The notes under the pieces: model-generated
What the model saw: only the letters and a program-made list of their open reading frames with translations
Database searches by the model: none
Told to the model about the DNA's origin: nothing
Assembly (NCBI RefSeq): GCF_000802185.1
Contig: NZ_KN676113.1
Coordinates: 654,581-718,580 of the forward strand
Origin: Belnapia sp. F-4-1
GTDB taxonomy: Bacteria > Pseudomonadota > Alphaproteobacteria > Acetobacterales > Acetobacteraceae
Direction of reading: 5' to 3'
DNA length: 64,000 bases
Position numbers and translations under genes: made by a program
Shown here: positions 41,652-53,035 of the stretch, one piece after another
Layout: every line of letters starts with the position of its first letter
Numbering within the stretch: position 1 is the first letter of the stretch

Positions 41652-43034
41652 ATGCGGACCGTCGAAGAGATCATTGCCCAGCTCGGCGGCCCGGAGGCCG
41701 CCGCGGCGCGTTGCGGCATCGGCACCGAGGCGGTGCGGAAGTGGCGGCAGGCGCGGGCCATCCCGCCCCGCCATTGGCCGGCCATCCTCGCCGCCACCGG
41801 GCTGACGCTCGCCGACATGCCCGGCACCCCCGAACCCCGTGTGGAGACAGAGATGCCCCAGACCGAGACCGTGCCCGAGGGTGCGACCGCCTGCCTGGTG
41901 CTGGCCGATGGCAGCGTCTTCTGGGGGCGAGGCTTCGGGGCGCAGACGGCACCGGGGGCGGCGCCGGTGGCCGAGATCTGCTTCAACACCGGCATGACGG
42001 GCTACCAGGAGACGCTGACCGACCCATCCTATGCCGGGCAGATCATCACCTTCACCTTCCCGCATATCGGCAATGTGGGCGCCAATCCCGAGGATATCGA
42101 GGCGGTGACGCCGGCGGCGCGGGGGCTCGTCGTCAAGCAGGACCTGACGGAGCCGGCGAACTACCGGGCGACGCGGCATCTCGATGATTGGCTGAAGTCC
42201 TTCGGCATCCCGGGGATCGCGGGCGTCGATACGCGGGCGTTGACCATCCGCATCCGCGACGGTGGGGCGCCGAACGGGGTGCTGTGCTTTCCGCCGGACG
42301 GGCGGTTCGACCTTGCAGCGCTGAAGGCGCAGGCGGGGGCCTGGCCGGGGCTGGAGGGGATGGACCTGGCGAAGGAGGTTTCCTGCCGGCAGTCCTATCA
42401 TTGGGATGAGACCATCTGGGCTTGGCCGGAGGGGTTCGGGCGGCAGACGGCGGCGAAGCACAAGGTCGTCGCAGTGGATTACGGGGCGAAGCGGAACATC
42501 CTCCGCTGCCTCGCCTCGGCCGGGCTCGACGTGACGGTGGTGCCGGCGACGGCGACGGCGGAGGAGATCCTGCGGCACGGGCCGGATGGCGTGTTCCTTT
42601 CCAACGGCCCCGGCGATCCGGCGGCAACGGGCGAATATGCGGTACCGGCGATCCAGGGCGTGCTGGAGAAGCGGGTGCCGGTCTTCGGCATCTGCCTCGG
42701 GCACCAGTTGCTGGGCCTGGCGCTGGGCGGCAAGACCTACAAGCTGGATCGCGGGCATCGGGGCGCGAACCAGCCGGTGAAGGACCTCGCCACGGGGCGG
42801 GTCGAGATCACCAGCCAGAACCATGGCTTCGCGGTGGACGACAAGAGCCTGCCCGAGGGGGTGAAGGTCACGCACATCTCCCTCTTCGACCAGTCGAACG
42901 AGGGGCTGATGGCGACGGACAGGCCGGCCTTCTCCGTGCAGTATCATCCGGAAGCCTCGCCGGGGCCGACGGACAGCCACCACCTGTTCCATCGCTTCGT
43001 CGAGCTGATCGAGAAGCATAAGGGAGGGGCATGA
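41652..43034 (+). CDS. carA: Carbamoyl-phosphate synthase small subunit, open in frame with an N-terminal HTH
   Basis: CarA is the glutaminase subunit supplying ammonia for carbamoyl phosphate (pyrimidines, arginine). From Met 68 the protein is a normal 393-residue CarA with FNTGMTGYQETLTDPSYAGQ, the triad Cys in VFGICLGHQLLGLALGG, and His/Glu in SVQYHPEASPGP. The same frame is open back to ATG 41652 without a stop and encodes a YdaS/Cro-like helix-turn-helix of about 60 residues (EEIIAQLGGPEAAAARCGIG, then EAVRKWRQARAIPPRHWPAI). ATG 41853 has GGAG at good spacing; ATG 41652 has no clear ribosome site. So either a 460-residue fusion, a leaderless fusion, or two products are made. Confidence 0.88.
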   Translation: MRTVEEIIAQLGGPEAAAARCGIGTEAVRKWRQARAIPPRHWPAILAATGLTLADMPGTPEPRVETEMPQTETVPEGATACLVLADGSVFWGRGFGAQTAPGAAPVAEICFNTGMTGYQETLTDPSYAGQIITFTFPHIGNVGANPEDIEAVTPAARGLVVKQDLTEPANYRATRHLDDWLKSFGIPGIAGVDTRALTIRIRDGGAPNGVLCFPPDGRFDLAALKAQAGAWPGLEGMDLAKEVSCRQSYHWDETIWAWPEGFGRQTAAKHKVVAVDYGAKRNILRCLASAGLDVTVVPATATAEEILRHGPDGVFLSNGPGDPAATGEYAVPAIQGVLEKRVPVFGICLGHQLLGLALGGKTYKLDRGHRGANQPVKDLATGRVEITSQNHGFAVDDKSLPEGVKVTHISLFDQSNEGLMATDRPAFSVQYHPEASPGPTDSHHLFHRFVELIEKHKGGA

Positions 43035-43792
43035 TGTTCGACCTGAAGGGGCGCACCGGGCTGGTCACCGGCGGGAATGGCGGGATCGGCCTCGGCTTCG
43101 CGCGGGGGCTGGCGAAGGCGGGCGCCAGCGTGATGGTCGCCGGGCGGAATGCCGAGAAGAACGCTGCCGCGGTCGCCGAGCTGAAGGGGCTCGGCGCGGA
43201 GGCGGATGCGGTCATCGTCGACGTGACCGACGGCGCCAGCATCGAGGCGATGGTGGCCGCGACGGCGGAGCGCTTCGGTGGCATCGACATCCTGATCAAC
43301 AACGCCGGCACCAACATCCGCAACCGGCCGGAGGTCTATGCCGAGGCGGACTGGCATGCGGTGATCGACACCAACCTGACCAGCGCCTACCTCGCCTCCA
43401 AGGCGGCCTATCCGCACCTCAAGGGCAGTGGGCATGGGCGGGTGATCAACAACGGCTCCATGCTGTCGATCTTCGGCCTGCCCTTCCACATCGCCTATGC
43501 GGCCTCGAAGGGCGGTGTGGTGCAGTTCACCAAGTCGCTCGCCGTGGCCTGGGCGGCGGACGGGATCACGGTGAATGCGGTGCTGCCGGGCTGGATCGAC
43601 ACGGAGCTGACCCGCAAGGCGCGGAAGGATATGCCGGGGCTCAACGACAACGTGCTGGCGCGGACGCCGAAGGGGCGTTGGGGCACGATGGAGGATTTCG
43701 AGGGGCTGGCGGCCTTCCTCGGGAGCGATGCGAGCGGGTTCATCACCGGCGTGGCGATTCCGGTTGATGGCGGGTTCTCGGTCCAGGGGTGA
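43034..43792 (+). CDS. Short-chain dehydrogenase/reductase (gluconate 5-dehydrogenase-like)
   Basis: The 252-residue SDR begins MFDLKGRTGLVTGGNGGIGL with the TGxxxGxG motif, then ILINNAGTNIRN, the catalytic Ser in NNGSMLSIFGLP and YAASK at about residues 156-160. It ends FITGVAIPVDGGFSVQG. The FDLKGRTGLVTGG start and overall pattern resemble gluconate 5-dehydrogenase and 2-deoxygluconate dehydrogenases; the substrate is not proven. The start overlaps the carA stop (ATG at 43031 or 43034), so it is co-translated with carA despite no metabolic link. Confidence 0.9.
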   Translation: MFDLKGRTGLVTGGNGGIGLGFARGLAKAGASVMVAGRNAEKNAAAVAELKGLGAEADAVIVDVTDGASIEAMVAATAERFGGIDILINNAGTNIRNRPEVYAEADWHAVIDTNLTSAYLASKAAYPHLKGSGHGRVINNGSMLSIFGLPFHIAYAASKGGVVQFTKSLAVAWAADGITVNAVLPGWIDTELTRKARKDMPGLNDNVLARTPKGRWGTMEDFEGLAAFLGSDASGFITGVAIPVDGGFSVQG

Positions 43793-43795
43793 GCC

Positions 43796-44431
43796 TTGCC
43801 CTCCGCCGACACCCTCCTCGTCTTCGCCGCGCTGTCGCTCGGCCTCGCGGTGACGCCGGGGCCGAACATGCTCTACCTCGTCTCGCGCTCGCTGGCGCAA
43901 GGGACGGGGGCGGGGATGGTCTCGCTGGCCGGATGCCAGGCGGGGTCGCTCGCCATCATGCTCTGCGCGGCGGCGGGGATCACGGCGGCGCTGCTGGCCA
44001 TTCCCTATGCCTGGGACGTGCTGCGGCTCGGCGGGGCGGCCTATCTGCTGTGGCTCGCCTGGCAGAGCGTGAGGCCGGGCGGGCAGCCGGTCTTCGCGCC
44101 GCGGGCGATGCCGCGGGAGCCGACGGCGCGGCTGTTCAGCGTCGGCTTCGCCACGGCGGCGCTGAACCCGAAGGTGGCGCTGTTCTACATGGCGGTGCTG
44201 CCGCCCTTCATCGACCCTGAGCGGGGGAATGCCTTCACCCAGGCGGCGGTGCTCGGCGTGGTGCAGGTGCTGATCTGCGCGGGCTTCGATGCGCTGCTGG
44301 TCTCGGGCGCGGCGGGCGTCGCACGCTTCCTCGGCACGCGGCCGGGCTGGATGGCGGCGCAGCGCTGGGTGCTCGGCGCGGCGCTCGGGCTGCTGGCCGT
44401 CAAGCTGGCGAGCGAGGGGCGGCGGGCATGA
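43796..44431 (+). CDS. LysE family amino-acid exporter, TTG start
   Basis: The 211-residue protein has the LysE/RhtB layout of six hydrophobic segments, with the N-terminal signature LSLGLAVTPGPNMLYLVSRS and the second-half motif GFATAALNPKVALFYMAVLP. Such proteins export amino acids or homoserine lactones by proton exchange. The start must be TTG 43796, three bases after the SDR stop, with AGGGG upstream; no ATG is suitable. It overlaps the next small gene by 4 bases. It sits inside the carA-carB interval, transcribed in the same direction. Confidence 0.88.
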   Translation: MPSADTLLVFAALSLGLAVTPGPNMLYLVSRSLAQGTGAGMVSLAGCQAGSLAIMLCAAAGITAALLAIPYAWDVLRLGGAAYLLWLAWQSVRPGGQPVFAPRAMPREPTARLFSVGFATAALNPKVALFYMAVLPPFIDPERGNAFTQAAVLGVVQVLICAGFDALLVSGAAGVARFLGTRPGWMAAQRWVLGAALGLLAVKLASEGRRA

Positions 44432-44688
44432 CGCTGTTCCTCATCGCCCTGGCCGCCCTGTCCTGGACGGGGCTGAGCCTCGCGGTACTCGCCATGGTGC
44501 TGCGGCGCGTCGGCACCGCCAGGCAGGCGGCATGGCGGGCCTTTGGCATCGGCCTCGCCGTCAACACGATTTCCGCCTGGTACGCATCGCCGGGGGAGCC
44601 GATCGCGGCGGTGATCCTGATCGTGCTGTGCCACCTGCTGCTGCTGCCGGCCTTGCTGATCGCCGCGCGGCGGGAGGAGCGGCCGTGA
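44428..44688 (+). CDS. Small three-span membrane protein
   Basis: The 86-residue product has hydrophobic segments at about residues 3-25, 37-53 and 59-80, short loops and a positively charged end (AARREERP). It overlaps the LysE gene by ATGA, so it is translationally coupled to it and may assist or modulate the exporter. I do not recognise a named family. carB begins 88 bases downstream. Confidence 0.75.
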   Translation: MTLFLIALAALSWTGLSLAVLAMVLRRVGTARQAAWRAFGIGLAVNTISAWYASPGEPIAAVILIVLCHLLLLPALLIAARREERP

Positions 44689-44776
44689 TGCGCGCGCTCC
44701 GACGATAGCGGCCGGCGTCCGCCTTCCCCGATTGATTGCCGCCCATGGCGGCCCAGAACCGACGGATACCCGACCC

Positions 44777-48022
<3,246 letters not shown>

Positions 48023-48023
48023 T

Positions 48024-48088
48024 CCCGGGTCCGGGTTCCACTGAGGTACGCCGGGTTTCCCCCGGGCGGGCCGGAACCCGGGGCCCGG
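48024..48088 (+). terminator. Long GC-rich hairpin after carB
   Basis: CCCGGGTCCGGGTTCC at 48024-48039 pairs with GGAACCCGGGGCCCGG at 48073-48088, apart from a one-base difference in the C/G runs. It starts just after the carB stop. There is no T run directly after it, so it may protect the transcript end or act with the downstream T6 at 48266-48271. Confidence 0.45.
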
Positions 48089-48150
48089 TTTCCGTGTTTC
48101 CACTCGCCATCCCGTGCCGCAACCGCAAGGGTGGCGGGCGGGGGTTGTTC

Positions 48151-48259
48151 TTGGGTCGCGTGATTCACGCCTTCGGCCGTAGCAGCCCCCGGCGATCACG
48201 CTTGTCTTTGGGTCGCGTGATTCACGCCTTCGGCCGTAGCGGCCTCCGGCGATCACGCT
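48151..48259. repeat. Tandem pair of 57-base structured repeats between carB and greA
   Basis: The segment TTGGGTCGCGTGATTCACGC (48151) recurs with the following 30 bases at 48208, a period of 57. Within each unit GCGTGATTCACGC is a near-palindrome and GCGTGAT near the start pairs with ATCACGC near the end, enclosing the GCCTTCGGC hairpin. The two copies differ at only a few bases. TTTTTT follows 7 bases after the second copy, so the last unit may act as a terminator ahead of greA. Confidence 0.7.
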
Positions 48260-48335
48260 CCGGCGTTTTTTGGCTGCATTTGCGGTGGCGGACCGCGCAC
48301 ACTCCGCTTCGATACGCTCAAGGGAAGGGCTAGCC

Positions 48336-48809
48336 GTGCAGAAGTTCCCCATGACCGCGGAAGGTCTGGCGAAGCTGGAAGAGGAGCTGAAGGTCCTCCG
48401 GGCCGAGGAACGCCCGGCGGTGATCCGGGCGATCGCCGAGGCCCGGGCGCATGGCGACCTTTCCGAGAATGCCGAGTACCACGCGGCGCGCGAGCGGCAG
48501 TCCTTCATCGAGGGCCGGATCGCCGAGCTGGAGACGATCATTCCGGCGGCCGAAGTGATCGACGTCTCGAAGCTCTCCGGCGACCAGGTGAAGTTCGGCG
48601 CCCGCGTCACCGTCGTCGACGAGGAGACGGAGGAGCAGAAGACCTACCGGATCGTCGGCGCCTACGAGGCGGACATGAAGGTGAACTCCATCTCCATCTC
48701 CTCGCCGCTCGCCAAGGCGCTGATCGGCAAGAAGGTCGGCGATAGCGTCGAGGTGCCCGCCCCGGGCGGCGCCCGCGCCTATGAGATCACCGCCGTCGCC
48801 TTTCGCTGA
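48336..48809 (+). CDS. greA: Transcription elongation factor GreA
   Basis: GreA rescues backtracked RNA polymerase by stimulating transcript cleavage. The 157-residue protein has the N-terminal coiled coil ([20 protein letters not shown] and [20 protein letters not shown], including the acidic tip DLSENAEY) and the C-terminal FKBP-like domain with [23 protein letters not shown] 48336 is chosen because AGGGAAGGG lies 7 bases upstream and the length then equals the family's 157-158; ATG 48351 is a shorter alternative. It is followed after 8 bases by the threonine ammonia-lyase gene. Confidence 0.95.
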   Translation: MQKFPMTAEGLAKLEEELKVLRAEERPAVIRAIAEARAHGDLSENAEYHAARERQSFIEGRIAELETIIPAAEVIDVSKLSGDQVKFGARVTVVDEETEEQKTYRIVGAYEADMKVNSISISSPLAKALIGKKVGDSVEVPAPGGARAYEITAVAFR

Positions 48810-48817
48810 CGGGTAGG

Positions 48818-50029
48818 ATGCTCGACCAGCAGGTCGGCCTGGCGGAAGTCCGGGCCGCGGCGGCGCGCATACAGGGCGCGGTGCGGCGCACGCCGACCGT
48901 GGAGGCGGATGCGGTGTCACGCGCGGCCGGGGCGCGGGTCTTCCTCAAGCTCGACAACCTCCAGGCAACGGGCGCCTTCAAGGAGCGCGGGGCGGCCAAC
49001 CGCGTCGCGTTGCTGACGCCGCGAGAGCGGGCGGCGGGCGTCATTGCCATGTCGGCCGGCAACCATGCCCAGGCGGTGGCGCGGCATGCGTCCCTCGCCG
49101 GGATCGCGGCGACGATCGTGATGCCGCGCTTCACCCCTTCCACCAAGGTGGTGCGGACCGAGGGCTGGGGGGCCCGCGTCGTGCTGCATGGCGAGACCCT
49201 TGCCGAGGCGGCGGCACATGCGCATGCCATGGCCCTCAATGAGGGTCTGACCTTCATCCATCCCTATGACGATGCCGGCGTGATCGCGGGCCAGGGAACG
49301 CTGGCGCTCGAGCTGCTGGAGGATGCGCCGGGGGTGGAGGCCGTGGTCTTCCCCGTCGGCGGCGGGGGAATGCTGGCGGGCTGCGCCGGGGCGATCCGCG
49401 AGCTGCGGCCGGAGGTGCAGGTCTTCGGCGTCGAGGTCGAGGGCTACCCGGCCATGGCGCAGCGGCTGGCCGGGCGGCCGGTCGCGGTCGGCGGGCCGAC
49501 CATCGCCGAGGGCATCGCGGTGCGCGATGTCGGGGAACTGCCCTATGCGCAGCTCCGCCGGCTCGGCATCGAGGTGCTGGTGGTGCCGGAGCGGGCGGTG
49601 GAGCAGGCCATCGCCCTGCTGGCCGAGGGCGCGAAGCAAGTGGCGGAGGGCGCCGGCGCGGCGGGGGTGGCGGCGATGCTGGCGCATCCGGCGCGCTTCG
49701 CCGGGCGGACGGTCGGCACGGTCATCTGCGGCGGCAACATCGATGCGCGCATCCTGGCCAATGTCCTGCTGCGCAACCTGCTACGCGACGGGCGCATCCT
49801 CAGGCTGCATCTCGACATCCCGGACCGGCCCGGGGTGCTGGCAGACATCACCACTCGGGTTGCGGCCATCGGCGGCAACGTCATCGAGGTCTCGCACCGC
49901 CGGCTCTTCGCCGCGCCCAGCGTGCAGACGGCGGAGCTCGAGCTGATGATCGAGGTCCGCGACACGGCCCAGGGCGATGCCATCGTCGCCGCGCTCGAGG
50001 CCGCGGCCTATGTAGTGCGGCGGGGTTGA
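48818..50029 (+). CDS. Threonine ammonia-lyase with C-terminal ACT domain
   Basis: The enzyme is a PLP-dependent lyase that converts threonine to 2-oxobutanoate and ammonia. The 403-residue protein carries the PLP Lys in LKLDNLQATGAFKERGAANR (about 47-66), the phosphate-binding glycine loop VFPVGGGGMLAG (about 178-189) and, at about 325-400, an ACT domain (ILRLHLDIPDRPGVLADITT). The single ACT domain is typical of the shorter TdcB/IlvA2 type. It lies 8 bases after greA and 6 bases from the convergent Lrp gene. Feedback control through the ACT domain is probable but unproven. Confidence 0.93.
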   Translation: MLDQQVGLAEVRAAAARIQGAVRRTPTVEADAVSRAAGARVFLKLDNLQATGAFKERGAANRVALLTPRERAAGVIAMSAGNHAQAVARHASLAGIAATIVMPRFTPSTKVVRTEGWGARVVLHGETLAEAAAHAHAMALNEGLTFIHPYDDAGVIAGQGTLALELLEDAPGVEAVVFPVGGGGMLAGCAGAIRELRPEVQVFGVEVEGYPAMAQRLAGRPVAVGGPTIAEGIAVRDVGELPYAQLRRLGIEVLVVPERAVEQAIALLAEGAKQVAEGAGAAGVAAMLAHPARFAGRTVGTVICGGNIDARILANVLLRNLLRDGRILRLHLDIPDRPGVLADITTRVAAIGGNVIEVSHRRLFAAPSVQTAELELMIEVRDTAQGDAIVAALEAAAYVVRRG

Positions 50030-50035
50030 GGCGGC

Positions 50036-50515
50036 CTAAGGGGCGACCGGCACTCCCGCCTCGTCCTTCGAGGTGCGGATGGTCTGCAGGGTCTGGACGC
50101 GGGCGACCATCTCGGCGGCGGTGATGCGGGCGGTCAGCGCATTTTCATGCGCGGTGTCGCGCGCGACCAGGCGGAGCAGGAAGTCGCCGCCGCCGCGGAT
50201 CATGTGGCACTCCCGCACTTCGGGCCAATCCTTCACCATGCGCTCGAAGGATTGCAGCACGGCCTCCTTCTGGCTTTCCAAGCCGACCAGGGCGAAGAAG
50301 GTGATCTCGTAGCCGAGCGCCACCGGGTCGAGATCGGCATGGTAGCCGCGGATGATCCCCTCCTCCTCCAGCCGGCGGACGCGGCGGAGGCATGGCGGCG
50401 CGGAGAGGCCGACGCGGCGGGCCAGTTCCACATTGGTCATCCGTCCGTCCGCCTGCAATTCGGCCAGGATCTGGCGGTCCACCTCGTCGAGGGATGTGTC
50501 GGTCTCGATGGTCAT
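50036..50515 (-). CDS. Lrp/AsnC family transcriptional regulator
   Basis: The 159-residue protein has the N-terminal AsnC helix-turn-helix (LDEVDRQILAELQADGRMTN, then VELARRVGLSAPPCLRRVRR) and the C-terminal RAM ligand domain (ALVGLESQKEAVLQSFERMV, DWPEVRECHMIRGGGDFLLR). Members sense amino acids as octamers. It converges on the threonine lyase gene with only a 6-base gap and is divergent from trxB, so it may govern either. A small dyad GCAATATCATTGC lies 35 bases upstream of its start and is a candidate for autoregulation. Confidence 0.93.
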   Translation of the reverse strand: MTIETDTSLDEVDRQILAELQADGRMTNVELARRVGLSAPPCLRRVRRLEEEGIIRGYHADLDPVALGYEITFFALVGLESQKEAVLQSFERMVKDWPEVRECHMIRGGGDFLLRLVARDTAHENALTARITAAEMVARVQTLQTIRTSKDEAGVPVAP

Positions 50516-50549
50516 GCTCTCTATTCATTGCCGGTGGCAGGCGCGGGGC

Positions 50550-50562
50550 GCAATATCATTGC
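50550..50562. promoter_or_regulatory. Dyad GCAAT-N3-ATTGC between the Lrp gene and trxB
   Basis: Perfect 5-base arms around ATC lie 35 bases upstream of the Lrp start, with another CATTGC half site at 50526-50531. The spot is AT-richer than its surroundings. An Lrp-type regulator could bind here; this is inference from position. Confidence 0.35.
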
Positions 50563-50636
50563 AGAAGGCCGGGGCCGCAAGACATGAAGACTGTCCAGTT
50601 CGGCTTTCGCTTGTTCCGTGGGACGGCCGGGCAAAT

Positions 50637-51653
50637 ATGCTCGACAACCCTACGACTGCCGGGAGCCGAGCCTTGTCCACGACCCACCGCACGCGATTGC
50701 TGATCCTCGGCGCCGGCCCGGCGGGCTACACGGCCGCGATCTATGCGGCCAGGGCGGGGCTGAAGCCGCTGGTCGTCGCCGGGATGCAGCCGGGCGGGCA
50801 GCTCACCATCACCACCGATGTGGAGAACTACCCGGGCTTCGCCGACCCGATCCAGGGTCCTTGGCTGATGGAGCAGTTCCGGGCACAGGCGGAGCATGTC
50901 GGCGCCACGATCATCCAGGATGTGGTGACGCGAATCGACCTCAAGGCGCAGCCGATCCGGGCCGAGGGCGATTCGGGAGATGTCTACCTCGCCGAGTCGC
51001 TGGTGATCGCGACGGGGGCGCAGGCGCGCTGGCTCGGCATCCCGGGCGAGCAGGAGCTGTCGGGCTTCGGCGTCTCGGCCTGCGCGACCTGCGACGGCTT
51101 CTTCTTCCGCGGCAAGTCGGTGGCGGTGATCGGCGGCGGCAACACGGCGGTGGAGGAGGCGCTCTACCTGTCGAACCTGGCCAGCCATGTCACGGTGGTG
51201 CACCGGCGGGACAGCTTCCGCGCCGAGCGAATCCTGCAGGAGCGGCTTTTTGCCAAGCCGAATGTTACCGTTCTGTGGGATACGGTGGCGGAGGAGGTGC
51301 TCGGGACCGAGGGCGGGCGCTTCCGCGCCGTTCGCGCCATCGCCACCCGGAATGCCCGCACGGGCGAGCGGGGGGAGCTTGCGGTGGATGGCGTCTTCGT
51401 CGCCATCGGGCATGATCCGGCGACGGCGCTGTTCCGCGGCCATCTCGGGATGGATGGGGAGGGTTATGTCGTGACCGAGCCGGGCAGCACCCGCACCAGC
51501 ATCCCGGGCGTCTTCGCCGCAGGCGACGTGCAGGACCGCATCTACCGCCAGGCGGTGACCGCCGCCGGCACCGGCTGCATGGCCGCGCTGGAGGCCGAGA
51601 AATGGCTGGCGCACCTGCCCGAGGACGCACCGGCCATCGAAGCGTGGACGTGA
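50637..51653 (+). CDS. trxB: Thioredoxin reductase
   Basis: TrxB reduces thioredoxin with NADPH through FAD. The product (338 residues from ATG 50637) shows the FAD motif RLLILGAGPAGYTAAIYAAR, GGQLTITTDVENYPGF, the redox pair in VSACATCDGFFF (CxxC), the NADPH motif VAVIGGGNTAVEEALYLSNL and GVFAAGDVQDRIYRQAVTAA. TTG 50673 is an alternative start: it has GGGAG 7 bases upstream and gives the commoner 326-residue length, whereas ATG 50637 has only a weak ribosome site. The gene is divergent from the Lrp regulator and followed by a LysR gene. Confidence 0.95.
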   Translation: MLDNPTTAGSRALSTTHRTRLLILGAGPAGYTAAIYAARAGLKPLVVAGMQPGGQLTITTDVENYPGFADPIQGPWLMEQFRAQAEHVGATIIQDVVTRIDLKAQPIRAEGDSGDVYLAESLVIATGAQARWLGIPGEQELSGFGVSACATCDGFFFRGKSVAVIGGGNTAVEEALYLSNLASHVTVVHRRDSFRAERILQERLFAKPNVTVLWDTVAEEVLGTEGGRFRAVRAIATRNARTGERGELAVDGVFVAIGHDPATALFRGHLGMDGEGYVVTEPGSTRTSIPGVFAAGDVQDRIYRQAVTAAGTGCMAALEAEKWLAHLPEDAPAIEAWT

Positions 51654-51738
51654 TTCCCACGCAGCCGCTGCGCACGCCCTTCCGCGGCAATGTCGCGGCA
51701 GGACACCCTCACAGGGCCGCTTTGGATAGGTGCTTTTG

Positions 51739-52626
51739 ATGCCGCTGGACTGGGACAAGCTGCGCGTCTTCCACGCGGTCGCCGAAGCAGGCTCCTTCAC
51801 CCATGCGGGGGAGACGCTCAATCTCAGCCAATCTGCCGTCTCGCGGCAGATCCAGGCGCTGGAGGAGGCGCTCGCCGTTCCCCTCTTCCACCGCCATGCG
51901 CGGGGCCTGATCCTCACCGAACCGGGCGAGACGCTGAACCGCACGGTGCGCGAGGTCTTCGCCAAGCTGGCGATGACGGAGGCGCTGCTGACAGAAAGCC
52001 GGGAGCGGCCGGCGGGGCGGCTGAAGGTGACCTGCACCACCGGCTTCGGCGGCACCTGGCTGGCGCCGAGGCTGTCGCGCTTCCTGGCCCTCTACCCGGA
52101 TGTCAGCGTGACGCTGCTGCTGGACGACAGCGATCTCGACCTTGCCATGCGGGAGGCCGACGTGGCGATCCGCATGCATCCGCCGCGGCAGCCGGACCTG
52201 ATCCAGCGCCACCTGGCGAGCTTCGGCTGGCGAGTCTGCGGAGCGCCGGCCTATCTCAAGACCGCCGGCGTGCCGGAGCGGGTGGAGGAGCTGGACGCGC
52301 ACCGCATCATCTGCTGGGGCGACCACCGGCCGCCGATCGATGAGGTGAACTGGCTGGCGGAGGCGGGGCGACGGCCCGGCTCGGCGCGCAGGGCGGCGGT
52401 GGAGGTGAACAGCCTCACCGGCATGTTGCGGGCGGTGCAGAGCGGGCTCGGCCTTGCCGCGCTGCCGGACTACATGGGCCCTGACCTGGACGGGCTGCTG
52501 CAGGTGCTGCCGGAGCTGAAGGCGCCGAAACTAGATGCCTATTTCGTTTACCCGGAGGAGATGCGGCATTCGAAGCGCGTCTCGGTGTTCCGCGACTTCT
52601 TGGTGGCTGAGCTGAGCGGGCATTAG
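51739..52626 (+). CDS. LysR-family transcriptional regulator
   Basis: The 295-residue product has the LysR N-terminal helix-turn-helix (MPLDWDKLRVFHAVAEAGSF, LNLSQSAVSRQIQALEEALA) and an effector domain with LDLAMREADVAIRMHPPRQP and MLRAVQSGLGLAALPDYMGP. The pattern is close to GcvA/AmpR-like regulators. It lies 86 bases after trxB in the same direction; no divergent partner is present, so its targets are probably elsewhere. The ATG at 51739 begins the conserved region; its ribosome site is weak. Confidence 0.92.
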   Translation: MPLDWDKLRVFHAVAEAGSFTHAGETLNLSQSAVSRQIQALEEALAVPLFHRHARGLILTEPGETLNRTVREVFAKLAMTEALLTESRERPAGRLKVTCTTGFGGTWLAPRLSRFLALYPDVSVTLLLDDSDLDLAMREADVAIRMHPPRQPDLIQRHLASFGWRVCGAPAYLKTAGVPERVEELDAHRIICWGDHRPPIDEVNWLAEAGRRPGSARRAAVEVNSLTGMLRAVQSGLGLAALPDYMGPDLDGLLQVLPELKAPKLDAYFVYPEEMRHSKRVSVFRDFLVAELSGH

Positions 52627-52739
52627 AAGAGGTTCCGGTCAGGCTTGCCGAGCCGACCGGCGCGACTTTGCCGTTTAAACAATACTTTAGGGTGATTTTC
52701 TCGGCGTCGGTGCGACTGATAATCCTGCCGATGCATGCG

Positions 52740-52924
52740 TCTGGCGCATGGGAGCCGGCCGATTTCACCAATGCTGCACAGCAGTAGCAGGCGTAGGCTC
52801 ATTGCATCCGGCGGTTGCGCCGGACAGGGTTTCGGGGGCCTCCCCCGACATCCTTCGTCTCCCAGACGTGAAGCCTCCCTGTTTGACTTGGCCGCCGCCC
52901 CACCGGGACGGCGGCTTTCTTTTT
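52740..52924 (+). ncRNA. Candidate structured RNA ending in an intrinsic terminator
   Basis: Within the gene-free 52627-53035 interval a series of hairpins is apparent. CCGGCGGTTGCGCCGG (52808-52823) stands first. ACAGGG then pairs with a CCCTGT about 53 bases later, closing a junction. Inside it are TCGGGGGCCTCCCCCGA and CTTCGTCTCCCAGACGTGAAG, the latter with a 2-base bulge. Immediately after comes a terminator. I do not recognise it as SRP RNA, 6S, tmRNA or a riboswitch class. It could also be a long 3' untranslated region of the LysR gene. The 5' end is not defined. Confidence 0.35.
52891..52924 (+). terminator. Intrinsic terminator with T run
   Basis: GCCGCCGCCCC (52891-52901) pairs with GGGACGGCGGC (52905-52915) with one mismatch around a 3-base loop. 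TTTCTTTTT follows at once. It is the clearest Rho-independent terminator in the window and lies 110 bases before the lipoprotein gene and 265 bases after the LysR gene. Confidence 0.75.
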
Positions 52925-53035
52925 GCGCGATCACGCCATCGGGACATTGCCGCAAAAACACACAAGCGCGGGCGAAGCGTGATGCAACCCCTGGCTGTGC
53001 TGGCCGGGTAAGCACCTTCCTGTTACGTTCGGCAC

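Noticed and set aside
52627-53035. Small signal recognition particle RNA or 6S RNA in this interval
   Set aside because: The SRP tetraloop core (GGAAGCA-type) and the 6S bubble pattern are not visible on either strand.
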